Assembly: GCA_021234155.1 (NCBI GenBank)
Contig: JAJEKV010000430.1
Coordinates: forward strand, 1 to 64,000
Reading direction: 5' to 3'
Length of the DNA stretch: 64,000 bases
DNA from: Isoetes taiwanensis
Taxonomy: Eukaryota > Streptophyta > Lycopodiopsida > Isoetales > Isoetaceae
The notes under the pieces are model-generated. The model was not told the DNA's origin, did not search any database, and saw nothing but the letters and a program-made list of their open reading frames with translations. The stretch's first letter is position 1. Each line of letters starts with the position of its first letter. Of this stretch, positions 50,674 to 60,350 are shown piece by piece. Made by a program: the position numbers and the translations under genes.

Positions 50674-50923
50674 GCAATTATTTCATGTTTCAAAAACTGG
50701 CCTCATTTGGTCCAGAAGATATACAGTGCAAAGATTGTAGATGTGTGTAGTATTAGAGTTTTAATTGGTCTTTTGAATTGGCAATTTGTGTCTTGACATG
50801 GTTGGAACTCTTTTCCAAAATATCCAATGAGCAATAAACATAGAGATACATATAAGTTCTTCATAGAATAAAAACAATTTGCTATGGCCTTAGAGAATTA
50901 TAAACCCTGCTACATTTGTGAAA

Positions 50924-50945
50924 TAAGATAAGATAAGATAAGATG
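50924..50945. repeat. (ATAAG)n pentanucleotide repeat
   Basis: Four to five units of ATAAG. Viewed on the minus strand this is a (CTTAT)n tail after CCCGTGGACATAAAAAATCATC, the form of simple 3' tail seen on some non-LTR elements. Confidence 0.8.
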
Positions 50946-51161
50946 ATTTTTTATGTCCACGGGAACCCAACGGGTTATGGGACGGCACATGCAAGGGCAA
51001 CAGCCCATCTAAAACCTGGGGACTAGGCCCCATCACCAAATACAATAACCAAATATTAAAAGGCTACCAAGAATAAGAGAAGATAATGCTAATGCTAGTG
51101 GTAAATTTATGCTTCTAAAATTATCTAGACATAGCGGTCCAAGGATTGGAAGGCCATTGAT

Positions 51162-51951
51162 CTAGAATAATTTTTGCGCCTCCCAACCGCCCATTTCTTT
51201 TTGCAAAGGGCCGCCCCTCACCTTGCAGAGCTCCTCCTTACGGTTACACAATTGAAGAGGGAGAGGTCCTCTCATCGAGAAACTAGTCCCTACGAGATGG
51301 TTTCCATGCGTCAAGAACATGTAAGCGGCTAAGAGTGTCTTGAAATCAACCAAAGGATGGCGGGGGACATGAGGTCTTGCCGCTCCCACCCTAGTAGCGG
51401 AGACAACTCCACCAGCCTTCACATGCATGACATCGGTGAAAAATGCAAAGCGACATCCATATCGGAAGGGCATCGCCCGCCTCGCCAACCCCTATAATAC
51501 GAAAGTTCAGCGCCTAGTAACGTGAAGATACCGAGGTAGCTCCGCCTCCCTCGCTAAGCGCAGCATCGCGACTCCTGGTCCCCTTGGGATTGTGGAGATG
51601 TCCGATGCCCACCTCAACATGTTCCCTTCCAATGTCCGCATCGCTTCTTCAACACAATGTTTCTTGCGGGTGTAATTCAGATCTAGTGTCCAGACCGAGG
51701 CATCACTTGTGCACACATACCGGGCTTTAGGGTCCGGAACGAAGGCATGTATTAATCGGTGATAAGTGTGTCCATCTCTCAATAGACACGATCATAGATG
51801 TGGCCGTCATTCCTCCCTCGAATGAATGAGTCGCACTGGTCACGAAGTATAGGCGGCAACACCGAACTTGCGTGTCTAGAGCACTTTGGAGATCCTCCCG
51901 GGCCTTGGAAGGTAAATGTACCAGATCTGCTTGTGCCGATATGAAGAGCAT
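51162..51951 (-). pseudogene. Unidentified minus-strand coding remnant
   Basis: Three adjoining frames on the minus strand (51727-51951, 51507-51782, 51162-51488) read in order as LHLPSKAREDLQSALDTQV-like, then FVPDPKARYVCTSDASVW and TIPRGPGVAMLRLAREAEL, then GAARPHVPRHPLVDFKTLLA and MRGPLPLQLCNRKEELCKV. Sense-codon density and Arg/Ala/Leu richness look coding, and single frameshifts separate the blocks, but I recognise no family. A leader-like stretch and an (ATAAG)n tract 240 bases downstream raise the possibility that it is the 3' part of a non-LTR element with an unfamiliar ORF. The GC content is higher than the flanks. Confidence 0.35.
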
Positions 51952-52039
51952 TTGGGGACCAAAAGAGAAGATGGCAACTCCATTATTACACCGGAATTAG
52001 CTTGCCTCGACCATGGAGTCAGATGCTAGACCCGAGCAC

Positions 52040-53292
52040 TTGTGGGACGGGGGACCTCCTGCAGGCAAACAATGATTCCCGAGTAGGAGGCTTTTTCTTT
52101 TCCCCGCCATCCTTACACCAAATCTCTCCTTATTACTAGCCCTTTCTATCATGGTGAAGCTCTCTAAATGAAATCAAAGCGGCTATATACAAAATTTAAA
52201 TCAAAGCAGAAGCCTCGATCTAAAAGATCTGAAACACAATAACCAATACTGCAAACCCTACCAAAGCCGGCCGGAACAGGACTGTTTTGACACAGAAAAC
52301 GTAACCAAAGAAGGGCATATTATACACCATCAGAAAGCTCCTGGAAAGAGCTTTCCAACGCAATAAGCCTCACCTAAAACAGAGTCCTGGATCAAAAGTT
52401 ATGCTAGAAACTGTGTTGCCGGCGAAAAGCTGCACTACATGGCGCCTGAAAGGAAGAATGTCATGCCATGGAAGGATAATAGATCTGCAAAGAAAAATAT
52501 AAAAGTTTGTAAAATAAGGATATAGTAAAAGAAAGCAATTGCTAATACTCTCCAATTCAAACTCTAATGAAAAGGCCATCAAGGCTTTGACAGTTGTTCT
52601 ACTACAATAGAGACAACCACGCCGGGCAATTTTTCTAGTACAATAGAAAGTAGGATTTATGTAGTCATTTTCCTAACACCTACGATCTCTAATCCTAGAA
52701 ACCCGATGATTAAGACTGACACCTAAGCAAGATTCTTGCTAAGATGCATCATATTCTAAAACATCCTAGTATGCAAATTCTGACCAAAAAAACAGGGGAC
52801 CTCAAGAAGGGACACTGGCGTTGATAGAATTAACAAACTGGGACATGGGTACTGGGCTAGCAGCTCCTAGAGCATGTGCATTGGCTACCACCGTTGGACT
52901 CAAGATCATATAGTTGTAGCTCATCATTTCAATGTTCTACTCACAGCAGCAGCATCACAGCAGTTACTCGTCGTGATCACACAAGCATATGGAGTTAATC
53001 TCGTAGGCGTTGCGCTCATGAAGCCATATGAGATGAATAACAACATGGTGGTAACCGGGGGAATCCATCTGGTGGCGATTAGCTATGGACTGCAAGTATG
53101 GATCAAGCCGGATGCCTTTATGAATGCATTTAACCCGATCATTGTAAGTCATGGAGCAAGTGATGGTCTCGACATCGGTAGCAGGAGCAGGCAACCATGC
53201 TCTATCAGTAGCAGATCTTGAGAGCCGAGACATTATAAATGAATGCCTCCTGCACTCAAGTGCGGATATATTCCCATGAATAATAATGATGT
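52040..53292. other. Region without a clear gene
   Basis: Frames open on both strands between 52874 and 53308 (about 115 codons each way) overlap completely and no motif supports either. Their position just before the CCT4 remnant raises the possibility of a further CCT4 exon on the minus strand, but I could not match one. Confidence 0.35.
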
Positions 53293-53376
53293 ATGTATCT
53301 ACTATCAATAATAGTGGTGTATGTGTCTACTATCAATAATAGTGGTGTATATATCTACTATCAATAATAGTGGTGC
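53293..53376. repeat. 28-bp minisatellite, three units
   Basis: Three consecutive 28-base units, ATGTATCTACTATCAATAAT followed by AGTGGTGT, with two variable positions. Each unit holds the inverted repeat ACTAT-CAATA-ATAGT. It replaces the CCT4 coding sequence downstream of the GGPTRAENA segment. Confidence 0.95.
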
Positions 53377-54010
53377 ATTTTCTGCCCTTGTTGGCCCACC
53401 AGCTGCATGACTTGCTTTCTTATAAAAAACAAGACCTTTAACCATCTCTGTGTCATCCATAGTTCCACCAAGGTTGTTCACAACCTTGATGTCATGCAAA
53501 TCAACAGCATCAGGGCGAGCCGGATCAATAATAATAAGCATGGCATCCACAGCAAGCGGTGCTAAAAGGGATGAATGTTGACTAAAAACCTTGCTATTCA
53601 AAGAAGTACTGGCACTTTTGATAAGTGAATCGCGATCAAAAGCTCGATAGAGATGGTTATAGATGCCAATTACCTCAATAGCCTTCTCGGGTGCCTTATA
53701 TAGAGAATTAGATATAACGGTAGGATGAACTCCATTTTCAAGCAAAGAAAGGCACTGTTTCAACAGAGCACCAGCAATAACTACGACACTGGTGGTGCCA
53801 TCTCCAGCCACTATATTCTTGTAGACAACTCGGCAAACATTTTAGCCGCAAGTTGCATGACATTTCCGGTAGAAGTAGAAAGCATTTTATCCCTATCCCG
53901 GGGCTCAAGTCTTGTTCACCGCATACTATGTTCATTTCATGGATATCATCCTTCTGCTTTGTATCCACACACTTTTCAGTCTTTTGGCAAGATTTTATTA
54001 CGCACATGAA
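53377..54010 (-). pseudogene. CCT4: Chaperonin CCT subunit delta (CCT4) fragment
   Basis: CCT is the cytosolic ring chaperonin that folds actin and tubulin. On the minus strand a frame from 53811 reads AGDGTTSVVVIAGALLKQCL, then ENGVHPTVISNSLYKAPEKA, DRDSLIKSASTSLNSKV, SLLAPLAVDAM, IDPARPDAVDLHDIKVV, LGGT-DDTEMVKGLVF and KKASHAAGGPTRAENA. This is the equatorial-domain ATP site (GDGTTS) and start of the intermediate domain of CCT4. Upstream, in another frame, TSTGNVMQLAAKMFAELS and a scrambled L-G-P-R-G-M-D-K-M equivalent (about 53905-53950) extend it. After 53377 the sequence changes into the 28-bp minisatellite. It covers roughly residues 40-240 of a ~530-residue protein, intronless and frameshifted, so a processed or partial pseudogene is likely. 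Confidence 0.85.
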
Positions 54011-55050
54011 TGGTTAAGCCCCTTTTCAAAATCGTTTTAGAATCGATAGGCTAGTTGTTTTGGAATCCTCAATACCTGCACCCTTGCTGTAAATCGCAGA
54101 AAAAAAGTTGTGATGCCTAAAAGGGAAGAATAGGATCGGGCAAGATAATAACTAATAACTAACTACTAAACTGCCCAAAATGAAAGTTGCGAAACACAAC
54201 AAAATAAACGGCCAAGATCGTGCACAAATTATCATCTTATTTCGGCTTTAGTATTATCATAACATATATATGTTCTTATATTTGTCCTCCCCGAATCCGC
54301 CGTTGATCCGAGATCCCACGGCTCACGTGGCTTTGGGACGTATCCTACGCCCGGGGCGGCTTGGGAGTTTGTTTTAATTATATGTAAGCGATCCTGGTCC
54401 AAAGTTGATCTGATCCCGACGCGTCGGTCCGAGATCCCACGGCTCACGTTGCTTTGGGACACATCCCACGGTGCACATGGCTTTGGGAATTATATGTAAT
54501 CGATCCCACGGTCTAGGGTTGATTGTTCCTGATCGTCAATCAAGGAGATCTTACTACGGCACACGAGCTTGGCACATATCTTACGGTGCACATGACTTTG
54601 GAAATTATATGTAATAGATCCTATGGCTCATGTTGTTTTTAATTATTGTCACGTGGTGAGATCTCGACCCCCTTGATCGGGTCCAAGATCCCACGCCCAA
54701 GTTGAATGCTCATCCCTTAGGAAAAGGCTTTTAAAATTTTATGTTGTGTGGGGGATTCAACACCGGCCATCGATCCTATGGCTCATGTTGCTTTAATTAT
54801 TGTCACGTGGTGAGATCTCGACCCTTGATCGGGTCCAAGATCCTATGGCCCAAGTTGAATGCTCATCCCTTAGGAAAAGGCTTTTAAAATTTTTTTATGT
54901 TGTGGGGGGATTAGAACCCGGCCATCGATCCTATGGCTCATGTTGCTTTAATTATTGTCACGTGGTGAGATCTCGACCCTTGATCGGGTCCAAGATCCTA
55001 CGGCCCAAGTTGAATGCTCATCCCTTAGGAAAAGGCTTTTAAAATTTTAT

Positions 55051-55117
55051 GTTGTGTGGGGGATTCGAACCCTAGCCATTGATCCCTCAGCCCCCCATTC
55101 TAACCACTAGACCAAGC
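55051..55117 (-). repeat. tRNA-like SINE head with A and B boxes (unit 3)
   Basis: Minus strand: GCTTGGTCTAGTGGTTAGAA gives an A box (TGGTCTAGTGG) and GGGTTCGAATCCCC gives a perfect B box. Together they form an internal pol III promoter 30-35 bases apart, as in tRNA genes. The cloverleaf is incomplete (the acceptor strands do not pair), so it is tRNA-derived and not a working tRNA gene. Confidence 0.7.
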
Positions 55118-55203
55118 ATTAATTCTATGAATATTTTATATCCAAGATCCTATGGCCCAAGTTGAATGCTCATCCCTTAGGAAAAGGCTTTTAAAATTTT
55201 TAT

Positions 55204-55270
55204 GTTGTGTGGGGGATTCGAACCCTGGCCATTGATCCCTCAGCCCCCCATTCTAACCACTAGACCAAGC
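55204..55270 (-). repeat. tRNA-like SINE head with A and B boxes (unit 4)
   Basis: Second intact head, differing from the first by one base in the anticodon-side arm (GGCCAGGG versus GGCTAGGG). Same A and B boxes. Confidence 0.7.
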
Positions 55271-55343
55271 ATTAATTCTATAAATATTTTATATTTCAAA
55301 ATATACTTAAGGGTAATGTTTCCATTAAGATAAAATTGGCTAG

Positions 55344-55411
55344 TTCAAGAAAGTTCTAGAATGTTCTGGAAGGCTCTAGAAAGTTCTAGAATCTTCTAGA
55401 AAGTTCTAGAA
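55344..55411 (+). promoter_or_regulatory. Fourteen phased GAA/TTC pentamers (heat-shock-element array)
   Basis: Alternating TTC and GAA triplets each separated by exactly two bases, starting at 55344 and ending at 55411. Thirteen of fourteen units are perfect, one being CTC. Heat-shock factor trimers bind three or more such inverted nGAAn units, so this meets the consensus many times over. It may be regulatory or simply the purest part of the degenerate repeat tract that continues to 55838. No gene starts close downstream; the LTR element at 55839 lies about 430 bases to the right. Confidence 0.55.
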
Positions 55412-55838
55412 CATAAGAGAATCTAGGGGATCCAAGAAAATTCTTCCCGTAAAGTTCCAAATTGTTCTAATAAGTTTTAGAATGTTCTAGAATGTAGGGG
55501 AATCTACGGAATGTAAGGAAATCTAGGGAAATACTTCCAGAAAAGTTCTAGAATATATTGAAAGTCTTAGAATGTTCCGTAAAGTCTTAGAATATTCTAA
55601 AAAAGTTCTAGAATGTAAAGGAATTTTAAGAATCTAATAGAATCTAAGAAAATCTTATAAAATGTAAAAGAATCTAGGAAAATATTTACAAGCCTAAGGG
55701 AATCTCTTAAAACTGGGGATCTAAGGGAATCTTCATAAAATCTAAGGAATCTAAAAAATGTTGATGAAATCTTAGAGTATCTAGGGAATCTTTATAGAAT
55801 CTCTTTGAATCTTATATAATGTAAGGGAACCTAGGGTC
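55412..55838. repeat. Degenerate GTTCTAGAATG / GAATCTAGG tract, left part
   Basis: Irregular repeats such as AAGTTCTAGAATG, GGAATCTAGGG and AATCTTATAAAATG. It is cut by the LTR element at 55839 and resumes at 58743, so it was one tract before the insertion. Similar in kind to the tracts at 9780 and 19530. Confidence 0.75.
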
Positions 55839-56194
55839 TGTTAACCACCTAGTGAGTTAACATTGTGCATGCACATGTTAGGTGCATGCACATGTTAGGT
55901 GTCGCAGGCGGCCCGACACTTGGCATGATTAGATTAACATAAGTGTAGGGATTAGATTTAGTTAGATGTGCGGCTCAGATTTGCGGTCTACACTATATTA
56001 GACCGAGCCTCTTCGGGACATGTATTCACAGTTTATCTCAAATTTGGAGAGCCTCACTTGGCCAATGCTCCCTTCATTCTTTGTGCATATTGGTTTGTCT
56101 TCTTCTTGTTTTGTGATCATGAGCATGGCAACAGAGCATCCGGCAGTCTATAGATCGGCCGGGCAGGATGCATGCCAAGAACTCAACATTAACA
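55839..56194 (+). repeat. 5' LTR of the 2.9-kb element
   Basis: Contains the duplicated GTGCATGCACATGTTAG, and GGTCTACACTATATTAGACC, which is a palindrome with an ACTATATT core. Matches 58387-58742 at equal length, with small clustered differences. Confidence 0.85.
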
Positions 56195-57589
56195 CCGGGC
56201 GTTGCTATGTTGTTCGCCGTGATCACTTTCTTCGCCCATCACCGCCGTTGTCTTGCTGCTTCTCATGCTTCTCTCTGCTTTTGAAGACTTCTTGTATACT
56301 ATTCTTCACCCTTTAGATTTCCTTAGTTTGCCCAACCAAGTCGATTCCTCGATTCCCCGATCCGCTTTGAGGCTTTAATTTTTCAAAACGGCTGATGATT
56401 CTGCCACCTGATCCATTTAATCTCAGAACTGCTCTCAAGACCTCGTTTCTCAAGGCAGTAAGCCTGGGCCATAAATAAGGATTTTGAGTGGTGACAAGAT
56501 TCTCTCTCAATAACAAGCTATCCCTAAAAATTATCAAAAATATTCATGTGTTGTTCTCAGATAAAAGTTTCAGATTTTGATTTTTCTCTCGATTCTTATC
56601 GTGTAAAACCGATGCTTTTTATTTGCACACATAAAAAAATCGCCCCTTGAGCTGCACATCTTCATGAGCAAGCAAACCGCGGATCTTCTCTTTAGAATTC
56701 GCAGAGGGCCAGCTTGGCTATATGTCGGTTTGAGTCTCAAATATCCACGAGGAGGCTCATCTCGCATCACACTGCTGCAAGCACGCAAGTGAGCATCATC
56801 AAGAGCGGTGTGCATATCCTTAACATGTCTGATTTCTCAATGCATTCTTCTTGAGTTTTTCAAGAGGGCGGCCATTTCGCGCCCCATCCATCTGCTCAAG
56901 CTGTTGCTGTGCTGCACAAAAGTCTTCCGGCAAGCATCACGCCGGTTAAAATGCGCAAAACAAGTACTTTCATTAGTCGAGTAACAAACTTGGCACACAT
57001 ATTGGTCAGCCGTAAACTTTCTACGTTTACCAAGTTTCAAAGAAGGGCATCATCAATGTTTGGCTCCACCGCTTACCATGTTCCTTCTGCATCTATCTTC
57101 CGGTTCATGGTACCGAGTTCATATCGCATGGCTGAAGCACATTTGAAATGTTACCGATTCAAGCAATGTAAAATCAGGCATGCCTTCCTTGGCATCACTT
57201 ATTCGATCAACTTTCTATTTCCAGCCACCAAGTCTTCACGAAGCAAGAAGAGCCCCGCTTTGGATCATCCGAATGCCCAATCTTTAGCTATTTGCTATCC
57301 GGCAAATTAAATCTTTTTAAAGAGTGCAACAATTTCGGCAAATGCGTAGATCTTTCCATTTCGCCTCATGATTTCCAGAAGAACCTTGCAGATTATCAAA
57401 GCCCCGGCTTCAAAGCGAAGGCCCCGCCGATCTTCCGGTAATCCGGGCTATTTTTATATCCGGCGATCCAAAATGCCTGGCCGCTGCCCCCGTTGTCGCG
57501 CACTCACTAGGACGGCAGGATTTTTTAGGTAATTTCAGTTAATGAAAACCGATGTTTGCAGCCCCAATCAAGCGCTTCGATGACTTTGA

Positions 57590-57860
57590 TATTTTCCCAG
57601 CTCCACGCCCACGCTAAAATGTTGGTTTCCCACGCCATGGCCCACGTTGGTTTGGTTTACCACGCCCACGCTAAAAAGTTGGTTGACTGGTCCGCCATGG
57701 ACCACACGCCCACGCCACAGGGTCACGCCCACGACTCCGCGGCCTAAAGGGCCCCATTGCCACGCCACGCTTTTTGCCCACGCCCACGGCCATTGCCCCG
57801 GGTCGTGTCCACGCTCATAAATCCACACTCCGCCCTTATGCTGCCCCGCCACGCTTATGC
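57590..57860. repeat. CACGCC(CACG)-rich tract inside the LTR element
   Basis: About twenty irregular copies of CCACGCC, CACGCCCACG and CCACGCCATGG. Repeated CCACGCTAAAA-TTGGTT blocks produce a 148-codon minus-strand frame with internal repeats (NQLFSVGV, NQHFSVGV); this frame is a repeat product. Confidence 0.7.
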
Positions 57861-58386
57861 CACGGTTGTCCACGCCTCCTACTGTGCCATGGCACTCTCT
57901 ATGACAAGTCATGATTACATTTGTGAAGCTTTTCTCGTTGTTGGTCTTTTTCATCTTGGCATCCACACCGTGACCTCTCTTCACGACAAGCCCATACTCC
58001 TTATTCTTGCTCACGCTAAAGTCACATTGTATGCTTTATTTTTGGCCTATCACGGGGGACATGATTTGATGCTTAAATTTTGAAGACCCCCTCAATATTT
58101 TTCAATGGAATTTTGGGCCTTGTGCATTAAAATTGACTTACCCATGATATAAGGGAATAGTCGCTATGTTTTTTGACCCCAATTTCCTCGATCCATGTTT
58201 GCATCGACATTCGCCCCGGATCCTATTCATCATCAATGCCTTCATGAAGATCTTTCCGACACAACAAACCATTACGATTTACCATCATTTCACCCCTAAA
58301 TTTTTGGCATCTTGTTGTAATTGTCAGACTTGTCTTATAAAAATCTGTACATGTTTTCGTGCTAAAAACTTTTAGGGGAGGCAAAG

Positions 58387-58742
58387 AGTTAACCACCTAG
58401 TGGTTAACATTGTGCATGCACATGTTAGGTGCATGCACATGTTAGGTGTCGATGGTATGCATCGACACTTGGCATGATTAGATTAACATAAGTGTAGGGA
58501 TTAGATTTAGTTAGATGTACGGCTTTCCGGTTGCGGTCTACACTATATTAGACCAGAGCCTCTTCAGATGTACTCAGGTTTATCTCAAATTTGGAGAGCC
58601 TCACTTGGCCACGTTCCCTTCATTCTTTGTGCATATTGGTTTGTCTTCTTCTTGTTTTGTGATCATGAGTATGGCAGCTCTGTAGCATCCGGCAGTCATA
58701 GACTGCTGCTGCAGGATGCATGCCAAGAACTCAACATTAACA
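58387..58742 (+). repeat. 3' LTR of the 2.9-kb element
   Basis: Counterpart of the 5' LTR. Its first base pair is altered (AG for TG). It carries ATCGACACTT where the 5' LTR has CCGACACTT. Confidence 0.85.
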
Positions 58743-58965
58743 AGGGCAATCTCATAAAGTCTAATAAAGGGATCTAAGGGAATCTAAGGGGATCTAGGGG
58801 GGATCTTCATAGAATCTTGGAGAATCTACGGAAATCTAATGGAATCTAGAGAGAATCTTATAAAATTTAGAGGAATCTCCACGAAAGCTCCAAGAGAACC
58901 TTGGTAGAATCTTAGAGAATCTATGAATTTAGAGTATTCTCAAAAGATTCTTTTAGAATGTAGGG
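58743..58965. repeat. Degenerate GAATCTAAGG tract, right part
   Basis: Continuation of the tract at 55412-55838 beyond the inserted LTR element: GGGATCTAAGGGAATCTAAG and similar irregular repeats. Confidence 0.7.
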
Positions 58966-59247
58966 CACGACAAGAACTTGCAGCATAGGAACATGCTAAT
59001 CTAATGCACCCTTCTCCGATTTTGTTTGATAAAATATCCGGATTTCCTCAAAGGAGGCAAGACTAAATTCGATACTACGTCGAAGTTTTACCATGAAGCC
59101 GACTTATCTTTGCAACAACAACACAGAGTTGCAAACTTAGGGCCAAATGCATCTCGGGATGACATTAAATTATATGAGGTCAAAAGCAACAGTAATGAAA
59201 GATCATGGGCTAAAATCTACTGCAGAGAGGTGGTACAGATGTATTAT

Positions 59248-60009
59248 CTATTCAACTTTCTCTTCATGTATCATTTCCCCTTGACGAAAAGGCATTCCTG
59301 CATCTTCTAGTCTTCTCGAATATTCTTGTTCTTGGAATTTGTATCGGAAGTTTCTCTTCATATATAAATTGTTCCTTTCAAATTCTCCAGTTTCAGCTTG
59401 CGGATTTTTATCAAGGACATTTACAACTTCCGTAATCATCAAATTCATATTACTGCTTTCCATGATTGATTGCATCATATCTGGATCGTCTGCAAATTCG
59501 TAACACATATCCCAAAGATCTGCTTTCTCTCTTCGACATGCTAAAGGAGTCATCTCTTCTTTCACATTCTTAAGCATTTCTAGTCTGGTAGCGCTCTTTA
59601 GGCTGCTTATATCTGTCATTTCCTCCCTTAAGCAGCTAATTACGCCATTAGAACTCAAATGAATACCTTTGGAATTAGTTTCTTCATCTTTATCTTGATC
59701 TGCAATCTGAGGCTTGGGCCCACCCTGAATCTCTAGATCTTCAATTTGGACTGGGCCCTTGGAGAGTTTTGCGTTAGGAGTAGCAGCATTGACGTCTTCT
59801 ACTATTTCAGATGTGCTGCCATGTGCTTGATCCATAGGTCTATTGCTCAATATCTTCATGGCTTTTCCCCTAGCATTTGTATGTAATGTAAATAAATTTG
59901 CATCTCCGATGGGAGCCGTGACCAGCCTTGCATTGCATAGTACCGGCCTCTCTAGCGTTCCTTTGGCTTTCATCTTTGGCTTGGCCACCTTCTCCTTTTG
60001 CACTATCAC
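59248..60009 (-). CDS. 253-residue orphan reading frame
   Basis: Open on the minus strand from the Met at 60009; the upstream frame 60202-59870 overlaps in a different phase and looks like a continuation of the N-terminus (charged, Glu/Arg/Gly-rich) separated by a frameshift. The protein is hydrophilic: a basic start (KEKVAKPKMKAKG), an acidic middle (IADQDKDEETNSKG), then helical segments LREEMTDISSLKSATRLEML, ADLWDMCYEFADDPDMMQSI and a Lys/Arg/Glu-rich coiled end (KFQEQEYSRRLEDAG). No membrane segment, signal peptide or known domain. It stands out because most neighbours are broken while this frame is clean. Could be a real exon, or part of an unfamiliar mobile element. Confidence 0.4.
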   Translation of the reverse strand: MIVQKEKVAKPKMKAKGTLERPVLCNARLVTAPIGDANLFTLHTNARGKAMKILSNRPMDQAHGSTSEIVEDVNAATPNAKLSKGPVQIEDLEIQGGPKPQIADQDKDEETNSKGIHLSSNGVISCLREEMTDISSLKSATRLEMLKNVKEEMTPLACRREKADLWDMCYEFADDPDMMQSIMESSNMNLMITEVVNVLDKNPQAETGEFERNNLYMKRNFRYKFQEQEYSRRLEDAGMPFRQGEMIHEEKVE

Positions 60010-60350
60010 GCATATTGACCAGCTCTATCCTTTCGCCCTCATAAGCCCCACCACCTTCTCCTTTGGCCCTCCCCTTAGCCTCCCTCATGAACTCTTTTTG
60101 AGTTTTCTCTCTCTCTGCACCGGCGGAAAACTCTCTAGATAATTGTGTTGCATCTTCTCCCCCGCTTTCGTCCGCCTCCCCTTGGCAGCTGCACCTTCTC
60201 ATTTTGCATAATCAGAACCTCATCTCGCTTTTCCGATTGGCCCTTCTTTATTAGCGGATTTCGAGCTTGTCGGCTTTGTAAGAATTTCATCAACAACAAA
60301 TACTTTTTGGGCCAATGCGGTGGGTCTTTTACGACCAAACCATCATTCAA

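Larger units (their letters stand above)
54618..55292 (-). repeat. SINE-like tandem array, about four units of ~152 bp
   Basis: Units share CCAAGATCCTATGGCCCAAG, TTGAATGCTCATCCCTTAGG and AAAAGGCTTTTAAAATTTTA. The last two units (54987-55140 and 55141-55292) each include a complete tRNA-like head on the minus strand and the AATTCTAT(A/G)AATATTTTATAT end. The first two or three units lack most of that head and instead carry CACGTGGTGAGATCTCGACC. The order tRNA-like head, unrelated body, in tandem head-to-tail copies, is unusual for SINEs, which are mostly dispersed. Confidence 0.7.
55839..58742 (+). mobile_element. Non-autonomous LTR retrotransposon (2.9 kb, LARD/TRIM-like)
   Basis: Two 356-base LTRs enclose about 2.2 kb without any gag or pol motif. 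The 5' LTR begins TGTTAACCACCTAGTG and ends AACATTAACA, giving inverted TGTTAA/TTAACA tips. A polypurine tract (TTTTAGGGGAGGCAAAG) precedes the 3' LTR. Flanks AGGGTC and AGGGC may be a damaged 5-bp target duplication. The sequence after the 5' LTR (CCGGGCGTTGCTATG) does not match a known primer-binding site. The interior holds exon-like sequence on the minus strand (for example TADQYVCQVCYSTNESTC at about 56970-57025), which may be captured host DNA, and a CACGCC-rich tract. Mobilisation would depend on enzymes from elsewhere. Confidence 0.75.

Noticed and set aside
52874-53308. Genes on both strands (about 115 codons each)
   Set aside because: They overlap completely, neither has a recognisable motif, and I could not match either with a CCT4 exon.
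55051-55270. Two tRNA genes on the minus strand
   Set aside because: A and B boxes are good, but acceptor strands do not pair and both heads belong to identical longer repeat units, so they are tRNA-derived repeats.
57568-58014. 148-codon minus-strand frame inside the 2.9-kb LTR element
   Set aside because: It follows the CACGCC-rich tract; its internal peptide repeats mirror the DNA repeat and nothing resembles gag.
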